Of a stretch of 64,000 nucleotides of DNA, positions 30,506 through 38,252 are shown piece after piece. The stretch spans positions 1 to 64,000 of the forward strand of contig BEHD01000006.1 in assembly GCA_002898355.1 (NCBI GenBank), written 5' to 3'. Positions within the stretch are counted from its first letter, which is position 1; each line of letters begins with the position of its first letter. The translations under genes were made by a program, and so were the position numbers. This DNA is from an archaeon HR01 (lineage in GTDB: Archaea > Thermoproteota > Nitrososphaeria_A > Caldarchaeales > Caldarchaeaceae). The notes under the pieces were generated by a model that ran no database searches, was not told where the DNA came from, and saw nothing but the letters and a program-made list of their open reading frames with translations.

Positions 30506-31837
30506 ATGGCTGAGGAGTATGACAGGCATGGACGCCTCGCAGTCTCCCTAGCATCCTTCTACGGCGGGAAACTCGAGATCATCCCAAAAATACCTGTTAG
30601 GTCTTTGGAGGATTTCTCGGTCTGGTATACTCCTGGGGTGGCCGCAGTCTGCAGGGCTATTAAGGAGAAGCCTGAACTCAGCCTCCACTATACGGGCCGC
30701 TGGAACACGATAGCTGTGGTGACCAACGGAACCCGGGTTCTGGGTCTCGGCAACATAGGTCCTGAGGCCGCCCTGCCGGTGATGGAGGGGAAATCACTTA
30801 TCTTCAAATACCTCGGGGGTGTGGACGCGTTTCCGCTATGTATCAACGCCGACACACCGGAGAAGTTTGTCGAGGTTGTGAAAGCCTTGGAGCCGGGGCT
30901 TGGTGGGGTGAATCTAGAGGACATATCATCCCCCGACTGCTTCAAAATCCTTGACGCTTTGAGGGAGAGTATGGAGATACCTGTCTGGCATGACGACCAG
31001 CTGGGAACCGCCTCCGTAACCCTTGCAGCCCTCATCAACTCCCTCAAGATAGTGGGGAAGAAGATGGATGCTGTACGTATTGTCCTGCTGGGTGCTGGAG
31101 CGGCCAACATAGCCACCGCCAGGCTTCTGGAGAAGGCCGGCGCAGACCTGGGGAAGATATTGCTGGTGGACAGCCGTGGCATCCTCCACGCCGAGAGATA
31201 TGATATGGATGAGCTTATGCTGAGGAACCCGTGGAAGTATGAGCTGGGCCTTAGAACCAACAGGGATAGGGTTGAAGGCGGGCTTCCCGAGGCCTTGAAG
31301 GGTGCCGATGTCTTGATAGCCGCATCCCAGCCCGGGCCCGGTGTAGTTAGGAAGGAGTGGGTTAGGGGTATGGCTGAAGACCCGATAGTTTTTCTGCTGG
31401 CCAACCCTGTCCCGGAGATGTGGCCCTCGGAGGCGAAAGAGGCTGGCGCAAGGATAGTGGCTACGGGCCGCAGCGACTTCCCAAACCAGGTCAACAACAG
31501 CCTCATCTTCCCCGCCGTATTCAGGGGCGCCCTAGATGTGAGGGCCAGGCGGATATCCGACGGCATGGTCCTAGCAGCCTCCAACGCCTTAGCGGACTAT
31601 GTAGCGCCTGAGAGGCTGAGTGAGGAATATATCATACCCACCATGGATGACTGGGAGGTCTACGTCTTCGTGGCTGCAGCCGTGGCCGAGCAGGCATGTA
31701 GGGAGGGTCTGGCCAGAAACCCCCTCAGCTATGACGAGGCCTTCGTCAGGGCTAGGAAGACTATAGAGCGGTCCAGAAAGATACTCCACTCCCTAATGGC
31801 TGAGAAGATCATAAAACCGATACCTAAGGTGGATTAG
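30506..31837 (+). CDS. malic enzyme (oxaloacetate-decarboxylating malate dehydrogenase)
   Basis: A 443-residue enzyme converting malate to pyruvate and CO2 with NAD(P). Blocks seen: DFSVWYTPGVAAVCRAI near residue 35, TNGTRVLGLGNIGPEAALPV, the Asp-rich catalytic region ISSPDCFKILDAL and WHDDQLGTASVTLAAL, and the nucleotide loop RIVLLGAGAANIATARLLEK. Asn in RSDFPNQVNNSLIFPAVFRG is also typical. Length fits the short prokaryotic form without the phosphotransacetylase domain. A GNAT gene follows after 2 bases, so the two may be co-transcribed. Confidence 0.93.
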   Translation: MAEEYDRHGRLAVSLASFYGGKLEIIPKIPVRSLEDFSVWYTPGVAAVCRAIKEKPELSLHYTGRWNTIAVVTNGTRVLGLGNIGPEAALPVMEGKSLIFKYLGGVDAFPLCINADTPEKFVEVVKALEPGLGGVNLEDISSPDCFKILDALRESMEIPVWHDDQLGTASVTLAALINSLKIVGKKMDAVRIVLLGAGAANIATARLLEKAGADLGKILLVDSRGILHAERYDMDELMLRNPWKYELGLRTNRDRVEGGLPEALKGADVLIAASQPGPGVVRKEWVRGMAEDPIVFLLANPVPEMWPSEAKEAGARIVATGRSDFPNQVNNSLIFPAVFRGALDVRARRISDGMVLAASNALADYVAPERLSEEYIIPTMDDWEVYVFVAAAVAEQACREGLARNPLSYDEAFVRARKTIERSRKILHSLMAEKIIKPIPKVD

Positions 31838-31839
31838 CT

Positions 31840-32307
31840 GTGGGGAAGCCGAGTTTTAGACCTGCGAAGCCATCAGACATGGACCGTCTAGTTGACCTAA
31901 ACGTGAGGCTGAAGAGGCTTAACGAGGAGTTCGACCCACTCCTCAAGATAAGGGAGGACATAGCGGAGGTCTCGAGGAAATATCTGAGCGATGCCATGAA
32001 CTCTCCCAACAGCCTCGTGGTTGTCGCCGAGGACGACGGCAAAGTCGTCGGCTTCATCAAGGCCGACATAAGGGAGCGGCTTTTCTACAAGCCCAAGATG
32101 GAGGGTAACATAGTCGAGTTCTACCTTCTCCCAGAATATAGGAGGAAGGGTATCGGCGCCGCCTTCCTCGACTACGCCATAGACCTTCTGAGGCAGCGGG
32201 CTGAGATTATAACCGCCGAATTCCCATCCCTCAACGAGATAGCCGTGGAGTTCTACACACGCCTAAGGTTTAGGGGCATCATAAGCATCTACGCCCGTGA
32301 AAGCTAG
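31840..32307 (+). CDS. GNAT-family N-acetyltransferase
   Basis: A 155-residue protein from GTG 31840. It starts FRPAKPSDMDRLVDLNVRLK and has the acetyl-CoA loop YLLPEYRRKGIGAAFLDYAI (R/Q-x-x-G-x-G/A type), followed by AEFPSLNEIAVEFYTRLRFR. The acceptor could be a small molecule or a protein N-terminus; it is not the RimI type. It follows malic enzyme almost directly. Confidence 0.85.
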   Translation: MGKPSFRPAKPSDMDRLVDLNVRLKRLNEEFDPLLKIREDIAEVSRKYLSDAMNSPNSLVVVAEDDGKVVGFIKADIRERLFYKPKMEGNIVEFYLLPEYRRKGIGAAFLDYAIDLLRQRAEIITAEFPSLNEIAVEFYTRLRFRGIISIYARES

Positions 32308-32391
32308 GCATCGGCGAGGAGCTGGGACCCACCAGCCGCCAGCCACAACATCATCCCCCACACAATTCCGATAAACGCAACATCTTTTAAG

Positions 32392-33060
32392 CTAGGGCCT
32401 CCTCAAAGCATCATCACGCTTCTGTCTATAGGTGATAGTTCCGACACATGGGTCCCAAATTCGCGAAAACTTAGCGGGGTTGCTTACAGTCCTGATCAGC
32501 GCAAACAGAGATATTTCAAGCTCCGGATAGGCTTCAGCTACTCGCCAAGCCGCTCCTAAAGCGGTGTGTCCACGTGTTATAATGTCATCCACAAGCACAA
32601 CCCTTGAGAAACGCGGGCTCAAGAGTGTATCACATGACAATGAGTTATAATGTTCTGTTGGAGGAGGCCGCTCTTTGGCAGGAATTCTGGACGATTGAGG
32701 CAATGGCCTGGTTCTACGCAGGAGCTCATATTTTACCCCCATACCGTGCTTTTCCAGAGCTTTACAAATCTCTCTCGACACCCAGAGAGAATTGGGCTTC
32801 ATCATAGAACTTCTGGGGATAGGTACTAAAGCTGCTGACACGAAAAATTTGTTAAAAGGTAGTTGAGCCATTTGACTCTTCATCTCATCCACATAGTAGT
32901 CTATCCAGCTTCTACCATCTTTTAACATCCAGAGGTTTTTCACCGCTTTCATAATCTGTACTGAATTTTCTGATTCTTGATTTCCTCTGATAGGTTTAGG
33001 TGTGTATGCGAGCAGCGAGCCATATTCAAGTCTTGATAATTTTCTCGAGCCTGAAATCAT
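32392..33060 (-). CDS. phosphoribosyltransferase (ComF-like), partner of DprA
   Basis: A 222-residue protein with a type I PRPP-binding loop RVVLVDDIITRGHTALGAAW near residue 155. The N-terminus (RLEYGSLLAYTPKPIRGNQE) and central VSAALVPIPRSSMMKP are typical of PRTases that travel with DprA-like genes. No Cys-rich N-terminal zinc domain of classical ComFC is present. The start overlaps the end of dprA by 35 bp, so the two are translated as a pair. In bacteria ComF and DprA serve natural transformation; their role in archaea is not known to me. AT content is higher than in flanking genes, suggesting transfer. Confidence 0.78.
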   Translation of the reverse strand: MISGSRKLSRLEYGSLLAYTPKPIRGNQESENSVQIMKAVKNLWMLKDGRSWIDYYVDEMKSQMAQLPFNKFFVSAALVPIPRSSMMKPNSLWVSREICKALEKHGMGVKYELLRRTRPLPQSSRIPAKERPPPTEHYNSLSCDTLLSPRFSRVVLVDDIITRGHTALGAAWRVAEAYPELEISLFALIRTVSNPAKFSRIWDPCVGTITYRQKRDDALRRP

Positions 33061-33736
33061 ATGCTGGTAACTCGTCTAAAAGCTCTTCAACGTCACTTAA
33101 CACTCTGGCTCCATAATTCATCATTGACTGCGGCCATTTCAGCCTCCTGTCTAGAATAATAGGTGAAATGAAGAGCGGCCTTCCTAGTCTCAGGGTTTCC
33201 CATCCCTGCGAAAGGGAGCCGCTCGTTTCTCCCGCCTCGACAATGACGGTGGCGTCTGAGATTAGGGCCATTGTCCTGTTTCTGAGGATGAAGTCTCTGC
33301 GTCGTGTGATGTGGTTTTCGGGGAATTGGCTGATGGCTAGGTGCTGAGACATTATTTGTAGTTGGAGCTCTTTGTTTTCAGGTGGATAAAAGCGTGTAAG
33401 AGGTGTTCCGAGAACGGCCACAGTCTGGCCACCGCATCTAATTGCTTCTCGGTGAGCTGCAGTATCAATGCCTCTTGCTAACCCGCTGACAATAATCACA
33501 CGGTTATCAGACAGCTTCTTCACCAATTTTTTAACAAACGCAAGCCCTTCGGGACTCGGCTGCCTAGTTCCGATAACGGCCACACGTGAAAATTGAAAGG
33601 GAACAGCAATGAGGCCACAGATGAAAAGCCGCTGTGGCGCATACCGTTTTTCATAAGGGTTCAATGGCCTGCCGAGAAGCTGCTCGACAGCCACTTCCTG
33701 AATGGCGGGTATTTCGGCCACACCTCTCATGTACAT
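33026..33736 (-). CDS. DprA/Smf-like Rossmann protein
   Basis: A protein of 236 residues, taken from ATG 33736 because the TATA box (33757-33770) lies too close to ATG 33745 for that start. The DprA Rossmann core is complete: VAVIGTRQPSPEGLAF, VIIVSGLARGIDTAAHREAI, CGGQTVAVLGTPLTRFYPPE, SQFPENHITRRRDFILRNR and ATVIVEAGETSGSLSQGWET. The N-terminal SAM-like and C-terminal winged-helix domains of bacterial DprA are absent. Bacterial DprA loads RecA on incoming single-stranded DNA. Here it pairs with an overlapping phosphoribosyltransferase gene. A defence or signalling role through nucleotide-related chemistry is possible, but unproven. Confidence 0.85.
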   Translation of the reverse strand: MYMRGVAEIPAIQEVAVEQLLGRPLNPYEKRYAPQRLFICGLIAVPFQFSRVAVIGTRQPSPEGLAFVKKLVKKLSDNRVIIVSGLARGIDTAAHREAIRCGGQTVAVLGTPLTRFYPPENKELQLQIMSQHLAISQFPENHITRRRDFILRNRTMALISDATVIVEAGETSGSLSQGWETLRLGRPLFISPIILDRRLKWPQSMMNYGARVLSDVEELLDELPAYDFRLEKIIKT

Positions 33737-33756
33737 CTTCAGCATACGGGTTGTCG

Positions 33757-33770
33757 GTTTTTAAATTTTT
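33757..33770 (-). promoter_or_regulatory. TATA region for dprA/PRTase pair
   Basis: AT-only tract reading AAAAAATTTAAAAA on the minus strand; 21-34 bases before ATG 33736. Confidence 0.45.
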
Positions 33771-33829
33771 TGGAAAATGCAGACGCGCCATCGAACGTTG
33801 AAGGCTTGCACGTCAAAACCTGTAACCTC

Positions 33830-33903
33830 TGCCCCGGGGCGGACTTGAACCGCCGACACCCCGGTCTTCAGCCGGGCGCGCTCCCAGCCTGCGCTACCGG
33901 GGC
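33830..33903 (-). tRNA. tRNA-Phe (GAA)
   Basis: A 74-nt cloverleaf on the minus strand. Acceptor GCCCCGG pairs with CCGGGGC, discriminator A. D arm GCGC/GCGC. Anticodon stem CCCGG/CCGGG with loop CTGAAGA, anticodon GAA (Phe). T arm GGCGG/CCGCC with loop TTCAAGT. No intron and no encoded CCA. Confidence 0.95.
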
Positions 33904-34072
33904 GATGTGTTTTCCTGTATTGGGTGAGTAAAGTGCTGATATTTAAGCCGAAAAAGTGTGGCGAGGAGGCTGGGATGGATTAAGGCAGGGCTAATCGGTG
34001 AATCCGTCAGGTGAGAAGCTACAAGTTTAATGTATTAAGGCAAAACATATATCTGGTATCTTCATTCTAGGG

Positions 34073-34414
34073 GTGTTGAGTCGTGAGGCTTTGAAGAGGC
34101 TGATTTACTGGCTTCTGGCCGGCTCTAAGGGAGGGCCCACCAGGCTCCTGATTATTCTCAGGCTGAGGGATGGGCCGGCCAACGCCAACCAGCTGGCCAA
34201 CGAGCTGAAGCTCAACTACAAGACCATCCAGCACCATCTGGAGATTCTGCTGCAGAATAGGATGGTGGTGGCTGAGGGAGCCAGATATAACGTGGTCTAC
34301 ACCATATCGCCCGAGCTCGAGTCCAACATGGACATCGTTGAATCCATAATAGATGAGCTGGCACGGCGGAAGGCCGGTGGCTTGGAGAGATGGGCATGGG
34401 GCCTCTATGGATAA
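34073..34414 (+). CDS. ArsR-like winged-helix regulator
   Basis: A 113-residue protein from GTG 34073 (TTG 34076 also possible). Winged helix: GGPTRLLIILRLRDGPANAN, QLANELKLNYKTIQHHLEIL and a wing LQNRMVVAEGARYNVVYTIS. The C-terminus is helical. A TATA box (34045-34053) precedes it by 20-28 bases. Its stop overlaps the ATG of a small membrane protein gene (TAATG), a pairing seen in several archaea in which the membrane protein may control the regulator. Confidence 0.8.
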   Translation: MLSREALKRLIYWLLAGSKGGPTRLLIILRLRDGPANANQLANELKLNYKTIQHHLEILLQNRMVVAEGARYNVVYTISPELESNMDIVESIIDELARRKAGGLERWAWGLYG

Positions 34415-34680
34415 TGAATATAGTTATCTCGATTCTGATAGTTGTTGGGCTACTATACTCTTTGAGGGCTTACCTCATCACCAGGCGGATAGCTAGGACA
34501 AAGTTCACCAACGCGTTGGTGGCTTTGACGGCTATCTTCCTCCTCCAGAACATCTACGCCGCATACATGTTCTACAGGATGGCCTGGGAGTCACCGTCCG
34601 AGGTGGCCCCACCCCTGCTGATTCTAAACCTCATCGGCTTCGCAGGCTTCACCGTATTCTTCTACCTCTCCCGGACATAA
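34414..34680 (+). CDS. small three-TM membrane protein coupled to wHTH regulator
   Basis: An 88-residue membrane protein (MNIVISILIVVGLLYSLRAY...) with three helices: residues 2-20, about 33-53 (ALVALTAIFLLQNIYAAYMF) and 64-85 (LLILNLIGFAGFTVFFYLS). Start chosen at ATG 34414 because it overlaps the regulator stop by one base; ATG 34390 in the same frame is possible. The helices are joined by a basic loop TRRIARTK. No known family name. Likely a membrane sensor or partner of the wHTH protein. Confidence 0.68.
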   Translation: MNIVISILIVVGLLYSLRAYLITRRIARTKFTNALVALTAIFLLQNIYAAYMFYRMAWESPSEVAPPLLILNLIGFAGFTVFFYLSRT

Positions 34681-34712
34681 ACCATAAAACCCCGCACAAA
34701 GGTGGCGGTGGC

Positions 34713-35735
34713 GTGAAGGCCATAGTACTGGAGAGGCAGGGACCACCAGACGTCCTCACCTTACGGGATGTGGAGGTGCCCCGCATCGGTGAAGATGAGG
34801 TTCTGGTAAGGGTTGAGGCCGCAGGTGTCAACAGGCTGGACGTATGGGTTAGGAGCGGCGTCTACAAGACTGAGATGCCGAGGGTTCTAGGCTCTGAGGC
34901 TGCCGGAGTCGTCTCGGAGGTGGGTGGCAAAGTCTCCCATCTCTCGGTGGGTGACAGGGTCTTCATCGACCCCGCACTAACCGATGGCTCATGCAGTTTC
35001 TGCCTACAGGGAAAACAGTCCCTCTGCGAGAACCTGAAGCTGGTGGGCTTCGGAGCCGACGGATGCTACGCAGAATACGTGAAGGTCCCGGCCGTAAACG
35101 TGCATCCCATACCTAGGGGTTGGGGGTTCGAGGAGGCCGCCGCCCTAGCAGTAAACTACTTCACAGCATGGCACTGCCTGATGGCTAGAGCCAGTCTCCA
35201 GCCAGGCTCCACAGTTCTTGTGGTGGGCGGCGGAAGCGGCGTCGGTGTTGCGGCGATACAGATCTCCAAGCTTCTAGGAGCGGAGGTCATAGCCCTAGTC
35301 GGTGATGAATGGAAGAGGGAGAAGGCCAGAGGTTTGGGGGCGGACCACGTACTCAATAGGAGGCGGGAGAATATAGTGGAGGAGGTGCTGAGGCTGACGG
35401 GTGGGAAGGGTGTTGACATAGTCTTCGAACATGCAGGCGAGAAGATGTGGGAGACAGCCCTGAAATCGCTCAGACCAGGCGGTACGATGGTCTTCTTCGG
35501 CGCCACATCGGGCGACGAGGGGAGGCTCAGCATAAGGTACGCCTACAGGAGACAGCTTAACCTTGTGGGCTCCTACTCATGGGATAAGAAGGATGTCTTC
35601 AACACGCTCAAGATTCTGGAGACGGGGAGGCTGAAGCCGGTGATAGACACGGTCTACCCCCTCGCCGACGCATCAAAATCCCACATGAGGATGGAGAGGG
35701 ATGAGCACTTCGGGAAGATCATCCTCAAACCTTGA
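34713..35735 (+). CDS. zinc-type alcohol dehydrogenase/quinone oxidoreductase family protein
   Basis: A 340-residue MDR protein from GTG 34713. It has the GroES-like N-terminus (VEAAGVNRLDVWVRSGVYKT), the structural-zinc loop with three Cys (GSCSFCLQGKQSLCENLKLV), and the NAD(P) loop VLVVGGGSGVGVAAIQISKL. The catalytic-zinc Cys of classical ADH is replaced (NRLDVW), so it may be a zinc-poor reductase acting on quinones or enones. The next gene overlaps its stop by 4 bp. Confidence 0.87.
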   Translation: MKAIVLERQGPPDVLTLRDVEVPRIGEDEVLVRVEAAGVNRLDVWVRSGVYKTEMPRVLGSEAAGVVSEVGGKVSHLSVGDRVFIDPALTDGSCSFCLQGKQSLCENLKLVGFGADGCYAEYVKVPAVNVHPIPRGWGFEEAAALAVNYFTAWHCLMARASLQPGSTVLVVGGGSGVGVAAIQISKLLGAEVIALVGDEWKREKARGLGADHVLNRRRENIVEEVLRLTGGKGVDIVFEHAGEKMWETALKSLRPGGTMVFFGATSGDEGRLSIRYAYRRQLNLVGSYSWDKKDVFNTLKILETGRLKPVIDTVYPLADASKSHMRMERDEHFGKIILKP

Positions 35736-36565
35736 AAACCCCATCTCTAGACAGGGTTAGGGCGGAGAGGAGGCTGGGCTCCACAGCGCTGGCTAGGATG
35801 GCCCTTGACTGTTTTAGGGAGCTGGCCGCATCGGAGATGGTTGACGATGGAGACGTTAAGATGCTTGGGTTGGAGCTGGAAAAGGCCAGACCCTCCATGG
35901 CTCTTTTGAAGAGGTTTTCGAGGGAGGTGGTGAAGCGCTATCAGGAGCTGGCCTCAACGGGTCTTGAGAGACGGGCCGCCCTCCTCCAAGCATGTGAATA
36001 CGTGGAATCCGAGTATGAGGGGAGGATGAGGGAGCTGGTGGATAAGGCGTCGAGATATCTCAGCCAGTATGAGAGGGTCCTAACCCACAGCCACAGCGGC
36101 ACCGTAGTAAATGTCCTGTCACGGGCCTTGGGTGTGCGGAAGGTTTTGGTTCTGGAGTCCAGGCCGATGTGTGAGGGGAGAATAACAGCCACCACCCTCT
36201 CAAAGACAAAGCAGGTGGAGCTGTGGGTTGACGCCGCCTCCGGATACGCGGTCCAGAACTGCCAGGCCTGCGTCGTGGGAGCTGATGTCATCTTCCCCGA
36301 CGGCTCCTTCTCGGGAAAAGTTGGGTCGATACCTCTCGCACTGCTCTGCAGAGAGTATGGGAGACCTTTCTACGTGGTGGCGGACCTCTGGAAGATAGAT
36401 GAGAAAACCGGCTACATAATAGAGGAGGGAGGTGCTGGAGAGGTGTGGGAGGAGGGTGGAGAGGTCGTGGTCAGGAACCCCTATTTCGAGATAGTAAGGG
36501 CTGAGCTGGTCCACGGATACCTGACAGAGAAGGGGTTTCTAAAACAACTAGGTCAACACGTCTAA
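35732..36565 (+). CDS. aIF2B-family protein (ribose-1,5-bisphosphate isomerase/eIF2B-like)
   Basis: A 277-residue protein from TTG 35732. The C-terminal Rossmann half has VLVLESRPMCEGRITATTL with the conserved Arg and Cys of R15P isomerases and MtnA, then ACVVGADVIFPDGSFSGKVG with the catalytic-type Asp, and IPLALLCREYGRPFYVVADL. The N-terminal helical half is typical of eIF2B alpha-like proteins. Archaeal members include the R15P isomerase of the AMP pathway; whether this one acts there cannot be told, since no Rubisco or AMP phosphorylase lies nearby. It overlaps the oxidoreductase stop by 4 bp. Confidence 0.85.
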   Translation: MKTPSLDRVRAERRLGSTALARMALDCFRELAASEMVDDGDVKMLGLELEKARPSMALLKRFSREVVKRYQELASTGLERRAALLQACEYVESEYEGRMRELVDKASRYLSQYERVLTHSHSGTVVNVLSRALGVRKVLVLESRPMCEGRITATTLSKTKQVELWVDAASGYAVQNCQACVVGADVIFPDGSFSGKVGSIPLALLCREYGRPFYVVADLWKIDEKTGYIIEEGGAGEVWEEGGEVVVRNPYFEIVRAELVHGYLTEKGFLKQLGQHV

Positions 36566-36649
36566 GACACTCGATAGACATACCACCAAGATATATAAAG
36601 ACCAGGCCAAAAACCAACTCACAACATATCAATTAAGAGCATATAGATA

Positions 36650-37507
36650 TTAAATAGAGGAAAGAAAGGGAGTGGTTGGCTGGATGCGTCTTCTAAGATA
36701 GTCTTCGAGTCTCTGTTTCTTCCGCATAATGCTGAACCCTATCGTCTTATAGAATCTTTGGTTAGAACGACGTGATATACGGAAATAATAGTAGTCTTTT
36801 CTCCTTTTGTATAGTTTGCCTGTTGTATGGTCTCTGTGGACTGTTCCAGCCGGTAAAAGTAGTTTTGGCTGTTTCGTCGTCTCTATACCAAGTCTCTCCA
36901 GTAGCTTAATGGTGTAGCATAGCAGTCGATAGTCGGTGTTGTATACTCTTATGGTACCTTCTTTGAAGACGCTTCCTTCGCTGTCGAAGAACCCCCTCAA
37001 AAACATGGCTATGCATTCGTCAGAATACTCTACGAATGGCTTTATCTTCCTGATGTCAACAGGTTTCTTAAGCAACTGGTAGAGGACAGCAGACATTACT
37101 GAGACAACCCATTTACCATCCTTCTTCAACCTTGGTCTCGGAGGCTCTCTACCAAGGACAACAGCAAGCCTTCTGCTAAACTCTTCGGCAAAATCCCTAT
37201 CCTTCACCTCCATCCCCACCAGACAATCTCTGTATCCTTTACGTGGCTTGCTTCTCCGCCAAACACATCCGTCTCCTGCAACCACCCCTATAATGTATGA
37301 GAGGTTTTCAGAGGGCTTCAGAAATGGTGTATGTATGCCGTTGTATGGGCTATGTAACCCACGTAACCAGCGGCTTATATGGCTTTTATTCATTCTGACC
37401 TGATGCACCCTATATATCTCGTCTATGATGTTTCTGTATGTCAGCCCCCTCTGCCGTAGTTTAAGAACATCCTCGTACAACTTTATCCGTAGCGGTCTCG
37501 GTAACAT
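36650..37507 (-). CDS. LAGLIDADG homing endonuclease, free-standing
   Basis: A 285-residue protein from ATG 37507. An N-terminal HTH-like segment (LRQRGLTYRNIIDEIYRVHQ, MNKSHISRWLRGL) is followed by two LAGLIDADG motifs, SYIIGVVAGDGCVW (about residue 72) and MFLRGFFDSEGSVF (about residue 167). Each carries the catalytic acidic residue (Asp and Glu). The ATG overlaps the stop of the upstream 116-residue gene by one base. There are no intein splice residues at the ends. The region is AT-rich. It behaves like a mobile element inserted between the aIF2B-like gene and the MBL hydrolase gene. Confidence 0.87.
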   Translation of the reverse strand: MLPRPLRIKLYEDVLKLRQRGLTYRNIIDEIYRVHQVRMNKSHISRWLRGLHSPYNGIHTPFLKPSENLSYIIGVVAGDGCVWRRSKPRKGYRDCLVGMEVKDRDFAEEFSRRLAVVLGREPPRPRLKKDGKWVVSVMSAVLYQLLKKPVDIRKIKPFVEYSDECIAMFLRGFFDSEGSVFKEGTIRVYNTDYRLLCYTIKLLERLGIETTKQPKLLLPAGTVHRDHTTGKLYKRRKDYYYFRISRRSNQRFYKTIGFSIMRKKQRLEDYLRRRIQPTTPFLSSI

Positions 37508-37857
37508 CACACCACCTTCTTGACCCACCTAGACTCTCCAGCCATCAAAGCTCTTAGGTCGTTTCTGGATGTTGTACTCTTCATCTGTAGCTTCTCACGC
37601 ATCTGTTTGAGCATCGTCAGCCTTCTGAGGTAGAAGACCCTGACACCTCTTCTGAGAAGCTCTATGAACTCGTCGGTAAGCTCTAGAGGTATAACATCCA
37701 CGTACAGTTCGTCACCATCTTTGGTAGGTATATCGGCTATCCTCTTAGATTTCCCGAACTCCACGCCGTCAGTAGTGTATGTATGGTAGTTCTCTTCGGC
37801 CTTATTTCTGCGACTCTTGTTAGCCAACCTATATACATCAACATAACACCTTACCAT
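37507..37857 (-). CDS. hypothetical protein upstream of the homing endonuclease
   Basis: A 116-residue basic protein from ATG 37857, preceded by a strong ribosome site (GGGAGGTG). Central sequence: DELYVDVIPLELTDEFIELL, then RRGVRVFYLRRLTMLKQMRE, with SRNDLRALMA near the end. The alternation of strand, helix and a basic patch faintly recalls the N-terminal part of IS110-type transposases, but the similarity is too weak to name it. The stop overlaps the endonuclease start, so they form one unit. It may be the N-terminal piece of a mobile-element gene interrupted by the endonuclease. Confidence 0.5.
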   Translation of the reverse strand: MVRCYVDVYRLANKSRRNKAEENYHTYTTDGVEFGKSKRIADIPTKDGDELYVDVIPLELTDEFIELLRRGVRVFYLRRLTMLKQMREKLQMKSTTSRNDLRALMAGESRWVKKVV

Positions 37858-38209
37858 CTACACCACCTCCCTAATGGCTACCGCATATTCATGGTATAGG
37901 TTGTGGTCCTTGGCTTGGTGGACATCAAACCAATCCAAATGCAGTATATATTTATACCTTCACGGCCATCTCTCCACAGACCAACCTTAGATGACGTAGA
38001 ACTGGCTCCTACAAACACCCAAGATACGAGGAAAATAAGGTATATTGTAGCCAATGCACAGAATCACCCCTATTCACAGACCACTACCCAAAATGCAATA
38101 AAAAACCAAGAAACAGAAGAAGAGATAAAGAACCAAGAATAGAGGTAGAAGAAGAATCCATATAATATTTATCTTGGAACACAACGCTAAAACCGTGGGA
38201 GCTGGCAAC
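37858..38209. other. AT-rich intergenic region upstream of the endonuclease cassette
   Basis: Holds a strong bidirectional TATA-like tract (TATATATTTATACC, about 37945-37958), a short minus-strand frame ending directly before ATG 37857 (LDWFDVHQAKDHNLYHEYA), and a purine-rich stretch with two AACCAAGAA copies (38104-38112 and 38131-38139). No supported gene. Confidence 0.45.
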
Positions 38210-38221
38210 CGCTATATAGCG
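38210..38221 (+). promoter_or_regulatory. palindromic TATA box of MBL hydrolase gene
   Basis: CGCTATATAGCG is a perfect 12-bp palindrome 32-43 bases before TTG 38253; both the TATA function and an operator role are plausible. Confidence 0.45.
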
Positions 38222-38252
38222 CCTGACATGCCTAGATGCGGCGTGACATGTT

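Noticed and set aside
30688-31584. 298-codon minus-strand frame opposite malic enzyme
   Set aside because: Ser/Pro-rich shadow; the plus strand encodes an unmistakable malic enzyme.
36650-37857. An intein interrupting one host protein
   Set aside because: There is a stop codon before the endonuclease start and no Cys/Ser or Asn splice junctions; the host C-terminus is also absent.
38104-38139. Two AACCAAGAA copies as the start of a CRISPR or repeat array
   Set aside because: Only two short copies in a purine-rich tract; no regular spacers and no cas genes.
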